Origin: Anoplolepis gracilipes
Taxonomy: Eukaryota > Arthropoda > Insecta > Hymenoptera > Formicidae
Assembly (NCBI RefSeq): GCF_047496725.1
Contig: NC_132971.1
Span: 7,530,001-7,594,000, forward strand
Reading direction: 5' to 3'
Length of the DNA stretch: 64,000 bases
In this document: piece after piece, positions 34,201-47,366 of the stretch
Numbering within the stretch: the first letter of the stretch is position 1
Layout: every line of letters starts with the position of its first letter
Program-made: the position numbers and the translations under genes
The notes under the pieces: generated by a model
Databases searched by the model: none
Told to the model about the DNA's origin: nothing
Seen by the model: the letters and a program-made list of their open reading frames with translations, nothing else

Positions 34201-37200
34201 GCCAGCATGCAAATAATGGCAACATTTTCTTGCCAAATCATGCGCCAAAAGTCAATAACAGTATTAGGTTTGGGTCCTTGCGTTGCTATATAACGTTTCT
34301 CCTTTTTGTAGCCCTATTTTTGGAGGGAAAAAGAAAAATAATTTTATTTAATAAAAGTTTAAAATAATTTTCTTATTAATATTGTAAACATATATATGTA
34401 CAAATATAATGTCAAAATTTATATTTTAAATTTAAAATGTTTATGATTATTAAAGTCTTTATGTTTACGACTTACAGTGATGTAATTAGCATTGATATAA
34501 TCAGAGTAAACGTCATCCGAAAGTTTCTCCAATATCACGCGCGTTTCGTCATCTGTGCAAACCAGGATAATGTTAACTCGTTATCACGAAAGGAATACGG
34601 GAAACTGTAGACAATTTTGTACTTACATGCTATAAGATTTCCGTATCGATTTTTTGGCTTGTTTTGCGGTAATTTCCCGTAATTCCACGGTCGAGTTTGT
34701 CCCCTTGGAAACGTCTGAAAAACAATACCAAAATTATATATATTATAGTATTATTATATAAACAAGTAATACTTATAAATTATAAATTGTGGTAAACACT
34801 TTACATAAAATGTCAACTTTTTCCTTGTAAGATTTTTTGCATTATAAAAATCTTGGCCTTAGAATATAAACTTAATTTACGCCTGAGTATCAAGCTCTTT
34901 TTAAAGAAATTCGAAACAATTCGTTTTTCGTTTAAAAATTAAAAACAAGATCGGCGACTCACCTCGTATTGTTTGTCCAACAATCCTGACTGTATTGCTT
35001 GTCTAACGTAATCCTCGAAATCTTTCACTTTCATCAATGATGTCGTTTCTTTTTCTACCTCCTCGTCCTTCTCCTTGTCATTCTTCTCGACGAGTGGTGG
35101 CATTTCCGGAGTAGTTGCTCGCGATAAGTATTGCCTGTCGGAAGGAGTTGAGAGCTTCTGTTTCGAATTTGATATCACGGCCTTGGTTTCATATTCGTAA
35201 TTCTCGATATTCTGCGATAAAACCATCTCGTCTTGCATGGATAGTTTAGTCAATTTCTGCCTTTTTCTGCCAAAATTGCATAATCGAAATGTAACAGACG
35301 CGAAAAGAACTTGCATTTACATATCAAAATTTGACTTGTAGTGTCAGCTATAAATTTAAAATTTATACTTTGACAGACATAAATAAATATGTACAGCCAA
35401 CAATATTATTATTACAATGTAAAATAAAATATATTACCTTTGATACAAATAAAAAATCACGCCTACCACAACGAGTAATAATATAATTGATATGATCCAC
35501 ACTTCGTTGTGTTGCGGTGGAACTTCACCGATACGGACCGATTTCGCAAGCATAATCGGCTCGTTGGAAGAATTTTGTTCTGTTACAATAATTACTATTT
35601 TATACGATCCTTCAGGTTTCAATGGACAATTTTTGGCATCGCCGTAAATCCGATTATCGCCTACCGTAAATAGTTTACCAGCAAACTGATTAGTCTGTCA
35701 CAAATGAAAGCAAACATCATAAATTTTCGATTTCAAAGAGAAACGTTAAATAATACTATAAATCATACTAATATTACAATTATGATGTACATATGTATAT
35801 GTATATTAATCTAATGATGTTAGTTAAATATAAAACGTTTTTATGTCTTAAAACAGATGAACTTATTTGACTATTATTTATTGCTCGTATTTCTTTTTTA
35901 CTTAATTTTCTCGCGAGTAAAAACTTCACGATTATTATGAATACATACCGAAACCTCAGCAGCTTGCCAAGCAATATCGTACATTTTTATGTTCGCTTGA
36001 GAACGTAAACTCTCAGGTACTTTTAAATGTTGTTCGCAGGCATCGGAGCCTATTACTATAATGTGCATCTTGCTGTCATGCGTGTCGTTCAGGACTGGAG
36101 GTATATTTAATGAGATTGTGGAGTAAAATTTATCGACCATGACTTTCAGATCGCCATCAAAACCTATGCTTGAAGGTGTTTGCACCTCTACATACTTGAC
36201 TTCGCTGGTCACGTTTGCAACTGTCACAGCTTTAATATTAATACGATAATGCGTTGAAGGACGCAAATATAACCGTTTTTTGTAGACACGCATGTAATTT
36301 GCCACTGGGTATTCGTATACACTTCTATGTAACGATCGTAGAGCGAGCCTCTTTCTTCTTAAGTTGGAAGAAATTTCTTCTACCAAAATATGAAAAAACT
36401 GTAGAGGATTACCTGTTTTCCAAGGATGATGCCATTTTAGATCAATTACACTGTTGTTGTTAATTGTAACGGTGTAATTTTCAGGTGCGTCTGGCTCTGA
36501 AAGATAATCTGTTAGTAATTTTTGTCAAATAAAGGTATAATTTACAGAATATGCTAAGAAAAAATTTAAATGGAACGCCACTCGCGTAATGCAAATTGAA
36601 TAATAAAATAATTTTTGTTAAGGCTTTCTGAATGTCTTAGTCATTATTTAAAACAAAAGTATACTGTTACAATTGTTAGTTAACAAGACAAATCTATAAA
36701 GTATTATAATATACAAAAATTATAAAATTATATAAATTAATTAGTTTTTGAAAAATGCAATATGATCCTTGATGCAAGAAGCTTTCAAGATTGTTTATGA
36801 AACATGGAATCTTACTTTTATTCCTAATCATTTGATCAGTCACGAAAACTGGAGGACTTGGTTCAGTAACATTCATATTATATGCAAGGATCTATAAATA
36901 AATATATTTTATGAATATAATACATCAATTTTAATTTGTCTGTATTTTTTTAAAATTTTTTATATAATAAATTATGTTTTTTAAAAACATTATGCAAAAG
37001 ATTTCTTACTTGAATGTTTACATTAATTGGAAATTGAATAATTCGGCATATGTAATTGTCCCACAAGTCACAAAACTCGTTTAATTGAACTTTAATAATA
37101 GAACAATGTCTATTGTAAATCTTCGGGCATATTTGTATTTCATAATAACTCAGTTTCCCGTTGAGAGGTGGAGGTGGACTTTGCCATCTTAAATGTATCA

Positions 37201-38815
37201 TTGGTATTTGATAACTATCAACCTCGATGACATTCACATGGATTACATTAGGCGGAGCTGTTATTTCGATCATGTTGTAATTGTGTACAAATAAATTATC
37301 TAATACAAATAAATTGTAATATGAAATTTTACCTGTTGGTGGAGATTCAAATTCATATTTTTGGTAAGCAGAGACATTTTCTAGGCTCTTGTAATCTCTT
37401 ATTACGTAAATTGTTGCCACATATCGTTCAGCACCGTTTAATTTTGGATCTATTGTATTTAAATCGATATTATTAAGTGAAGTTTTTTTGGGTTTATAAA
37501 TCTTATCTTTAACAGCGTCACTAATTCCGCGTATTTTTATCTTAGCTATAATCGGTCCGGAAATCGTGGAGCAATCTTTAGGTGGACGCCACGACAGAGT
37601 CCAGTCTTGCACCTTTAGCTGACTAAATACTTCCGTTGGTATCTCTGTAAAATTGTCGATAGTTACTATTTATTGTTAGATTATTGCCTTGTGTATACAT
37701 ATATTATTTATTTAACACAATATTATAACTAGTATAAAAGATACATACAATTCTGAATGTCAATTCCAAAAAAGCCTTTATATCATCATTGATTATATAA
37801 TTCTTGTTAATCTAATATAACATACTTTCTATTCTATAATACGTGTTCAATAATTAGATACAAAGAATGCGTGCGACACAATAATGGTAAACTATTTGAA
37901 ATGTGTATTTATTAGTAGTAATTATCCTTTATTTAAAAAAAAAGTGTTATGCCATTACCTCTTGTAAAAGAATTAATTAGAAATTAGAAGTTTGTCAGTT
38001 TTATAAAAGGAAACATTATTGGAAAAAATATTAATAATTAATTAATTAATTTATAGTATTTGTATATATTATCTTTAATTTCAAAAAGAGATATAATAAA
38101 TAATAATAATGTTCAAATATACCAGATCTTTTTGTATCAAAGTTTATCTCTGCAGCTGTGCTCTTATGTCGCGAGTTATAAGCTGTGACTTGTACGTTGT
38201 AAGATGCGTACGGACGTAAATCCAGAATTGTAATTGTTGTGCTTCTTGTGGAGTTATTAATTATGTAATTATCTGGCGTAGGTAACTTTAAGTCTTTACA
38301 ACCGTGATATTGTTTTATCTGTGAATAATACAAAGTAAAATTTGCAAAGTTAAAATAAGAAAGATTCAAAACTGATTAAAAAACATTAAAAAATAAAAAA
38401 TAAATTTTATAGTTAAAGTTAAAATAAAAATTACATATATTACTTTAATAATTTTATTTTAATTTTGCAAATTTTACTGATTTTATGAGATTTTTAAACG
38501 CATATTCGCTTTGCTATAAAGTGGAAAGTTAAATTATTTTTGCTTTTCTACTTATACATATAAACATTTTATAAGCTTATATTAATATTATATAAGCTTA
38601 TATGTGTATGCGTGTGTGTACATAAATTTAATTTTTACCTTTAAGGTTACTACATATCCTATTATTTCTCCATTAGGTTGTTCTGGCGCTCTCCAAAATA
38701 GATTAAGTCGTGTATCAGAAGTCATTGGTTCCAGACCTAACGCACTAGATGGAACTGTCAATATTTATAAAATGTATTTACAGCACATAAGTAATGTAAA
38801 CATGTATCTGTATAA

Positions 38816-38872
<57 letters not shown>

Positions 38873-41800
38873 AATATGTATATATTAAATTTTTAACAGT
38901 GTCTTTTTAAAATCAAATCAAACTCACCGCCTTCGAGTGTACGAATTTGCTGGGAAAATAACTTGATATCTTTATGAAGGATAGTTATATTATAAAAAGT
39001 ATATGGTGTTAAGTGTGACAAGTTGCGGGAAAAATTTATAGTTGATTCATTCAAAATTTCTTCATCGGTATCTATATTTCGAACTACCAACCGATACCAA
39101 TGCAACGGGCATGGATGTAATTGCTAAAAGAAAAATAAAAAGGTTATATTTTTTTCAAAATATTTTACAGTATTACGCTCAAAAACTCTTTAAATACTAA
39201 AATATTTACGTACCTCAGTTTTAATATCCCAATTGATTATTACACTAGTTTCGTCGGGTATCACAAAGAAATTTTTAACAGCTAAACCGATATAAAAAGA
39301 AATGTTATAGGAGATACAGCATAGATAAAAATATATATAGTATTAAATAATATTTTTATTTAATAATAATAAAAACAAAAACGAAAGATAAATTAGTATC
39401 TTATGCGCATGTTGTATAACTTTATACATTTGCAAACATTTTAATGCTTTTCATGAATTATTTTGGATTATATAAAACTATTCAGCTTAAATTCGGCATA
39501 ATAATAAAAAATAATAATAACATGATATTAATAAGTTTAAAGTATTATTATTATTGTAATTAAAAATAAAATGTTCTAAAGTACAGTACTGTTGTAGTAA
39601 AAATAAGAATAAAATAAAATATTCTATAAGTAATGAACTTTATGTAGTCTAAATAAAAATGAAGTCACACTTACAATTGCAATTTGTCTCACCATTTTTC
39701 GAATAATTAAATATTAGGTAGCCGTCTGCATAAAAATCACAATTAATCCGATAATTTTTACCAGGTAATAAGTGTTGAAAATATTCTATCAATTGTGTCG
39801 CATTCGGAAATATTATCAAACACGGTACAGAAGATGTTACTTCTATTTTTCTCTGTAAAAAATAGTTTACAAAGTTATTTTTTTATCTTTCTTTTCAGAT
39901 GTTACGCAAATTTGTTTTTCAGATATTTTTGTAAGATTTATTTAATTAAGAATAGATAAAAAAAAAACTAAATATTTTAAAATATATCGAACAATATAAA
40001 ATGAGACTTACTCTAATATCAGTTTAGATATTTTTATAAATAATAAGTTTTGTTTAATTAATAATAGATAAAAAGCTCAATAATTTTAAGCATATCAGAC
40101 AATATTAAATAATACTTACATTAATAGTGCAACAATAAGAAATTGTTATTCCTTCGTATTCTTTTTTCCATGACATAGGAATAATCATCTGAATACTCGT
40201 ATAGGTAGAAATAATGACAGATGCATTTGGCTTATCTATTTCTAAAAAAAAAATCATTATATTGCGATTCTTTTGCACTTCAACGACGACATTAGTTTGA
40301 TTAATATAACAAAACAGTAACATATATAATAGTTATGCGCACGTTACATATAAAAGATGATTACTTAGTTGGCATAAAGGTGGTACGTAAAGATTATCGC
40401 ATCCATCGTAACATTTTCCAGTTATTGCATTACATGAAGCTTCGTAGCTTGAAGTTTTGTGACATACGCCACAGGTTTTTTTGCAGCCATAGCCATACGT
40501 GTGCGATTCACAAGCTAAAAAATTCAATTTATTAAATACGCATAAGAGCATTGCGTAAAACAAAAAAATAAATAACTTCGTTAATATTGCAAGTTATATT
40601 TACATTTAGAACAAGTGCTTTCTAAAAATCCTGGAGGACACGTGCAACCATCTTTATAACAAATTGCAGTTTCTTTGCAGTCAGCATTGCTTACCAGATG
40701 ATCATTGCAAGAGATGAAACATTGTGGTCCAATCTTTCCTTCAGGACAATCTACATAATCTGAAACAATATTCTCAAATATATTCTCAAAATAATTTTTC
40801 TAAATATGCTATTCTAAAGATTTCATAAAAATGTAACATGATTAATTCTAGTACACAAAATATAAATAATAATTCTGAATAATTACCCAGGTTCATATCT
40901 GACTTGGCGTCTAGTATAGAATTTACAACGGTATGATCATCGTAAAATAATTTTTGACATGTGACATTCGGCCAAAATTTTTCAGACTTTTCTCCCCTAT
41001 CTTGCTTAGTATCCATAGAACCCCATCTTAAAGAATCTAAACATAACAATTAGGTAAATTATATATAAAAAATAATTAATTTTTTTTAAATTTTCAAAAT
41101 TGTTTGACTAACATGCAAATAAAATATTTAATTTTTGACAAATTTTATAAAATTTCGAACCATTTGTAGAACATTGGCGGACATTCGCTATCGCCCATAA
41201 TGGATTGGAGCTAGGTTTATTGAGTCTAGGCTCGACCACGAGTTTCACGTTATTGTTGGCCATTGGAAGACTTTTCTTGATTTGAACGAATTGCCACATG
41301 GGTAAACCATGAATCGCCGCCTTCGATGAACCTTTTACAATCACCGTTTCTAATGCTTTTAAATCTATGGAATCATGTAACTTTATATGTGCATCGCATT
41401 CTGCGCATAGACCAATTAACATTTGTACACATATGGTTTTGTTATAAAGTTGAACGGTGGGACTAGTTAAAGCCGTATTTTGGATAGTCGTGTGCAGAAA
41501 GTCGTCTAAAACACATGTTTGCGAATAAAATCCTTCTCTCTAGTGTTACTTTGTTTGAAATGATTATGATTAATTAAAATATCTTCAAACTTTGCACTTA
41601 CATATATGAAATCGGAACAGCATTTTTGTGTTGCTTCTAATAAACATGTGATAATCGATGCTGGAATGTTCGGGTTTCTCCGCGTCTTCGTACGTCATAA
41701 TAACATTATTTGTGTCATAGACGGATATATTCCGAGTTACAAAGTCCCACATAATGATAAACGATTGCCACTCAATTGCCGACAATGGCGAATGCTGTAT

Positions 41801-43381
41801 TGATCATCAATTAGTTTTAAAATTAATTAATTTTAATGTGATTAATTTTAAAGTATTAGTGCAAATTTTTATATGCAAGTTTCTTCTTAAAACAGTATTA
41901 TAAATAATGACAATAACCATAAATTTTTTTCTCGTTTATATGTTTTAATTAACATTTCCATTACCGAAATAAGAGACCTTAAGTAAAGAAATTATGATAT
42001 GTTTTACCTCGAAAGAATCTTGTTTTTCTGCGCAGATTGAATCTTTTTCTGGCCATTTGCCCACTTGGGGTACTCCTGTCGGGCATTTTCGTATAACGGA
42101 CAAATTATTTTCCCAACCACCTATTATAATCCAGTAACAAAAATCTCTATAATAATCCTTACTATTGCAAAGCAATATATGCGCGTCATGAGATCCACGA
42201 ATTGAAACGGACAGCTTTGCTGCGGTAATATGTTTGAGATCTACATAATGATATTCCTCATCAAGACTTGCATATTCTTGAAATTCTAAAAATTTAAATG
42301 CGCGTTTCTTAAAAGCAATATTAAAACATTTAATATTGTGAGATTTAATATTATAATTTAATATTATGTATTTTATAGATATCACAATTATTTATCAAAA
42401 TTGCTTTACACTTTTACCTTCCCATCGTTGATCAAATACCGGCCCCATGGGTGTTTTGAGAGAGTTTGTGAAATTCCAACCATCTTTTTGAACCCATGAT
42501 TTTAAGCAATAATTGTCTGGATTCATTTTGCAATTTATTTCACTAATTGGAACTGTTCCAATAATATTTGAAAATTCTGAAATAATATATGTACAAGTAG
42601 TGCAAGTTGTCATTAATAGTGAGAAAAAACTAAATGCAAATTTTATAAAGATAAAACACAATAAGAATTTTGATATATATGTTAAAATAGTGAATACAAT
42701 ATTTTTTAGAACGTAAATATATAACGTAAGATAAATAATTATAAGGTCTTGTGTATAAATATGATTAGAATTAATAGTCAGCAAATAAGAGCCACACGCA
42801 ACAGTGAAGGGCCTGTAACATTTATTATTACAAGTTTTATACTAAATTTTAATTATTTATGGATTAATTAAAATTAATTATTTAATTATTTTATATGTAA
42901 ATTTTTTGTCCTCTTTGGGCCATCTTCAATAAAACAATTCAATGGTTCACAATCTGAAGAAATAAAATAATATATGCTCAAACAAAATGTTTACATTATT
43001 GAATAATTAAAATTTATTTGTAGTGAAAAACGTTAATCGCCCTTTACTGTTACGTTTGGCTTTTATCTGGCCTAATGATTAGTTCTAATCATGAAAGTAT
43101 AAAACAATAAAAGATTCACTCTTAAATTTTAATAACTTACGTATGTTATGCTGGTTCTGTACATAGTAAGACGAAGTTACATTGTCATTCCATACTAGAG
43201 CGCCGCCGTCGTTTTCTGAGATGCATATTAATTTTCTGAAGAAAAATGACCCATCAGTTCTTGGCGACCCACGTAATACGGTCACTGTTCCGGAAATATA
43301 TAGCACCTGACTTACGAAGAGAAAGAATTTTATCGTGTCCATTATCGCTTTTCTTCTTGTCAACATATATATGTATCTCAT
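31246..43381 (-). CDS. Receptor-type tyrosine-protein phosphatase (intact)
   Basis: This type I membrane phosphatase dephosphorylates phosphotyrosine on the cytoplasmic side. The model has 32 exons with consistent phases and encodes 1,962 aa from the Met at 43342; an upstream Met at 43381 adds 13. It has a signal peptide (MDTIKFFLFVSQVLYISG). Residues about 140-277 form a farnesoic-acid-methyltransferase-like domain (YWIIIGGW, LSVIRKC). Two Cys-rich EGF-like exons (residues 443-544) include CTCPPGF. Several FN3 repeats follow (545-1280), then a membrane span at about 1290-1309. The D1 phosphatase domain has KNRYGN, DYINANYI, WPD (1568-1570) and VHCSAGVGRTG with Cys1601. D2 has LCHDGVTG: the Cys (1892) is kept but the Arg of C-x5-R is Gly and no WPD is seen, so D2 is probably inactive. 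Pseudogene copies A and B lie to the left. The closest family label is uncertain (kappa/mu-like names are common in insect annotation). Confidence 0.88.
33505..33572 (+). repeat. tRNA-like fragment, possibly SINE-derived
   Basis: In the intron between exons 25 and 26, TGTGGTTAAATGGTAAAG resembles a polymerase III A box, and AGGATCGAGTC, about 30 bases on, resembles a B box. The rest does not fold into a convincing cloverleaf, so a tRNA-derived SINE head is more likely than a tRNA gene. Confidence 0.3.
38820..38868. repeat. (TA)n microsatellite in phosphatase intron
   Basis: This is a run of about 23 TA/AT units in the intron between exons 12 and 13. Confidence 0.9.
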
Positions 43382-44723
43382 TCGTACATCTAATGATCGT
43401 TAGAGGAGACACTGTATCAGAAAAATATTATGTTTCTATGATCATCCTCTTTCATATTGCCATTTTAAGATATTTTACGCAAACTAAAGCAAATTATTCT
43501 GTGTATAGTGTATGTACAATCAAAATGTGTATGAAAACAAATTACAATCTTGTATTTAAAGGATGCAGAATGTACTTTAGTATGCACTTTTGTCTTGTAT
43601 AACAAAATATTAACAAAGATAAATTTTTGTCAAAGTATATTGGGTCTTACACTATTCAGACTGCTGGACATCAGTTTCAGACGGTAACTGGTAGAAAGGA
43701 ACTCAACTTCCTTCTAGTGAATCCGAGATAACAGATTCCATATCTACTAAACACGGCTGACGCATCAGGAAGTGACAATATTATTTTACGGAATGTCTCT
43801 ATATCATTTTCTATACCAGATTACTAAATAAATTATAACAAAAAAATTTAATACAATATGATAGAACATATCTGATAAAAATGAGTAAGGATATACATAT
43901 ATAATAGTAAAATTGCATGATACAAATGGTGTAATATATTTTCACAATTCATACTTTTTGTAAAACAATTTTTATTTTATAAAAAATATGTCGTTAAATT
44001 CAATTTAATTCAAAACCTTTATATGATATTTTTAAAACACTATTTATACAGCTCAGAAACTACATGTTAATATAATAATGTTAAAATAAGTACATTTGAT
44101 TTATTCTAAATATTCACCTCTTAAACTATTCTTATTTACTATGAGAGTACTTATGTCATTAATCATTGTACATATGCATGTTAGATTCTAAGATATTAGA
44201 ATATGTTTGAGGAACGTATATACACACACATAAAAATGAACACTTAAATAAGAATTTTTGAAAGTTTTACTTAAATGTAACTTCTGAATTTAAACAAAAA
44301 TGTGTTCTCTCTTATATAAACTATGGTAATTTATTTTTTTATACATTTCGAATAAGCTCATACCTCGTTACTTCGTATATTCGATCAATTAGAGAGCTAG
44401 TATTTGACACTTCAGGCGAGAAAAGATTAAAAAAAAACAATAATTTACCTTCGACAAAAATTTTTAAAAAACTATCATCTGTCTTTACAATTGCAACAAT
44501 TTTTACAGTGTTTTCTTAATAAGTTCTCTTCGCATGAGTATTTTGCTAGAATCATTTTACTATTTATAAGATAAAAAATATTATGTCCTGAATATTTTTT
44601 ACAAATATTTTTTTGATATATTCTTTAATTATCTTAAACTTAAACATATTTTTACATATCCTTCTATTAAAAAGGCAATTCTAAAAGACACATGGCTAAT
44701 TTAACGATCGAGAGCAGCGTAAA
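43382..44723. other. Intergenic: upstream of phosphatase, downstream of next gene
   Basis: I see no gene. The stretch 43640-43780 is the 5' flank segment also found near 21000 and 3290. This span should hold the promoter of the phosphatase gene and the 3' UTR of the gene ending at 44724, but no individual site is distinct enough to call. Confidence 0.5.
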
Positions 44724-45886
44724 TTAAGGGGAGAATCGTGGTATCCATGAATGCACTCGTCTGTGACGTCCGAAACTGCATCTCGGCTTCAAAAGGGCCA
44801 ACAGAGCGAGACCAGCGCCTAAAACTGATACGCCGCACAAGGCACCCGCTGTAATATCGTGGAGTGGTGTGCCGTCCTTTGGAGATTTAGCAGCTAGCAA
44901 TAGAAGACCGGCACAGCTCAACGCTGCCAATCCAGCTAGACCAAGTCCCGTCCAAGTTCTTCGTAGACTCCGGCATGCACCTGCTAAAGCGCAACAGGCA
45001 CCGCAACCGACTGCGCTATCGAAGTAATATCTAAAACCGAGATTTTCATTATTAGATATCGGAACTTATAAAACGATGGAAAAAAATATATATTTATAAG
45101 TAATGTATTATAACGTAATAAATTATTTTATTTCTTTTGGCTTATTGATCTTAAATATTCTTATATTTTTAGAGATCCTAATATAATGTTTTCCCTGCAA
45201 ATCTAACAGTAACTTCTATTCACATTTTTTTGCTTACGCAATTTTATGATCAATTCCTCCAATAAATTTAAAGGGATTATTGCAATATTATGTATTGTAT
45301 CTTCTATTTTAATTTTATATATACTATCATTAATATTAAAGAACTTCGCCCATTTTTATAAATGGTTCTGGACGATCAGCGCCCAGTCATCATTCCTATA
45401 TAATTTTGTAAGTAATAATGGTAGTATTTAAAAAAATATAGTTTTAGATCTTCAAATTCCCGTCGAAAGTAGTTCTGACCTCTTAACGATGTTGTTTTAC
45501 TCATTCGATATCTCATTATCAGAGCTACATATCTAACATAATAATGCTCAGAAGATATCTGTATGTCATAAGAAGTATTTCATCATATTCTAAATACCAA
45601 AAGTGATCGATATTATATAGATATTTTTATACGTATAGTAATATTCTTTAATAGCATTTTGCTTCTGTTATGTTGGAGAGCTCTGATAATGAGCCATCGA
45701 ATAAATTAAATGACCAATAAAATGATCATTAGGAGGTTAGAACTACTTTCCGCGGGGGTTTTAGGATCTAAAACTATTTTTTCCATTATTATCTACAAAA
45801 TAATATAGGAATGATGGGCGCCGATGGCTCAAAATGGGCGAACTTTTTTAACTCGTTATTATTATACCTACTAAATCAAATCATAT

Positions 45887-45943
<57 letters not shown>

Positions 45944-47310
45944 TGTATATATTAAATTTATGTAAATACTTTTATTTTATTAATCTTGAATAGAAGCTCA
46001 ACTCATTGAATTTTCTTTTGTTTTAATCAAGCAAATTTTATTTACTTCACCTATTTTCTTATATCTTTTATTTATTATATCTTATAACTTTTATTATCTT
46101 TTATTATATTAATAAAAATTTGATAAATTAATTATTTTACAAATACTTAATTAAAACTAATATGTAATTAATACTTACTTGAAATAAAAATTTTTAAACA
46201 TTTTTTAATTATAATATTTCTATTAATTTATTATCAAAAGTTACCAATATCTTGAATTTTAAAGTTTATGTTTTGAAAACATAATAAAAACATTTTTAAA
46301 TTTCTATTAATTTTAATTTATTATAAAATATTATTTTAAAACTAATTTTGAATATTTTTTAATTTTTAATTTTTTAAATATTTGATTTAAATTCTTATTA
46401 ATATAAATTCGAACATTAATTTAAATTCTAACATAAAAAATACATACATTAAAATTATTAATAAAATAATCTTTCAGCATAAATATATAAGTAATCCTTA
46501 AAGTGTTTAAATGTTTGCTGTTAAATTGATATTAAATATTATAATTTTTTATTTTTTAAATTTTTCCTTCAAAATACTTGAAGAAATGAAGAATTAAGAA
46601 AATCCTACCGTCTTCCTTGCGACCAGGATAAATAAAGAGCGAGGCCGCATGTCAGGAGACCAACCAGCACCAGCAGAATTGGCGCGCTTTTTCTCTCGCC
46701 TTTCTCCATGCCGCTCGCCAAAGTCGTATTCGCGTCGCTGTTTGGCGGAGATAACGGTGGTACCTAGAAAAATTGCATTTTGTTAGACGATATTATTTTT
46801 CTGCATCACCATTTGCGTCATTGTCACTTACAACGGCGGTGCGCGCCATAAACGCGCTCTCAACGCTCTGATAGTTCTTCTGATCGGCAGGCACCACGTG
46901 ATACCTGGGTGATCCGGACATCATCGGCATCGACTCCAGGCCGCTTTCTGCGTAGACGTAACGAGGCGGCGGTTCATTGTGACTCAGGTTCATTAAGTCG
47001 ACCGGTGCGGTACCCACGTAACGAAGCCGACCGCAATTATTGGCTGGATAAACATCCTGCTGTCGGGATGAATTCTCCAGTAAAGGAAGACATCTGCGAG
47101 CCGTCGATTCCTTGTTGGGCGTTGACGTCTGGGGTCCCATAGGCGCGAAAACTCGGCTTTGAGGGGTACCCTGAGGAGTGGTGCGTGTCGGACTGAAGGT
47201 GCGACCTAAGTTTAGCAGAAAAAAGAATTAATTGTGACGAAGAATGCGCGTGAAAAATGTGTGGAAAAAGATAAAATGAATTATTTTCAGATTTATGTTA
47301 GAATTTTCTG

Positions 47311-47366
<56 letters not shown>

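Larger units (their letters stand above)
31246..43381 (-). other. Exon map of the receptor phosphatase
   Basis: Exons in transcript order: 43381-43141, 42576-42418, 42285-42008, 41794-41602, 41505-41161, 41036-40887, 40759-40604, 40514-40365, 40241-40120, 39852-39675, 39281-39214, 39123-38928, 38736-38639, 38318-38123, 37644-37333, 37257-37010, 36891-36816, 36496-35949, 35694-35438, 35266-34963, 34714-34627, 34552-34476, 34313-34179, 33998-33858, 33795-33598, 33351-33155, 33063-32957, 32737-32523, 32262-32134, 32057-31903, 31648-31513, 31320-31246. All use GT-AG. The weakest site is the exon 5 donor (GTTCGA at 41160). The acceptor of exon 13 was set at 38736 rather than 38744 because only that keeps the frame. 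Confidence 0.75.
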
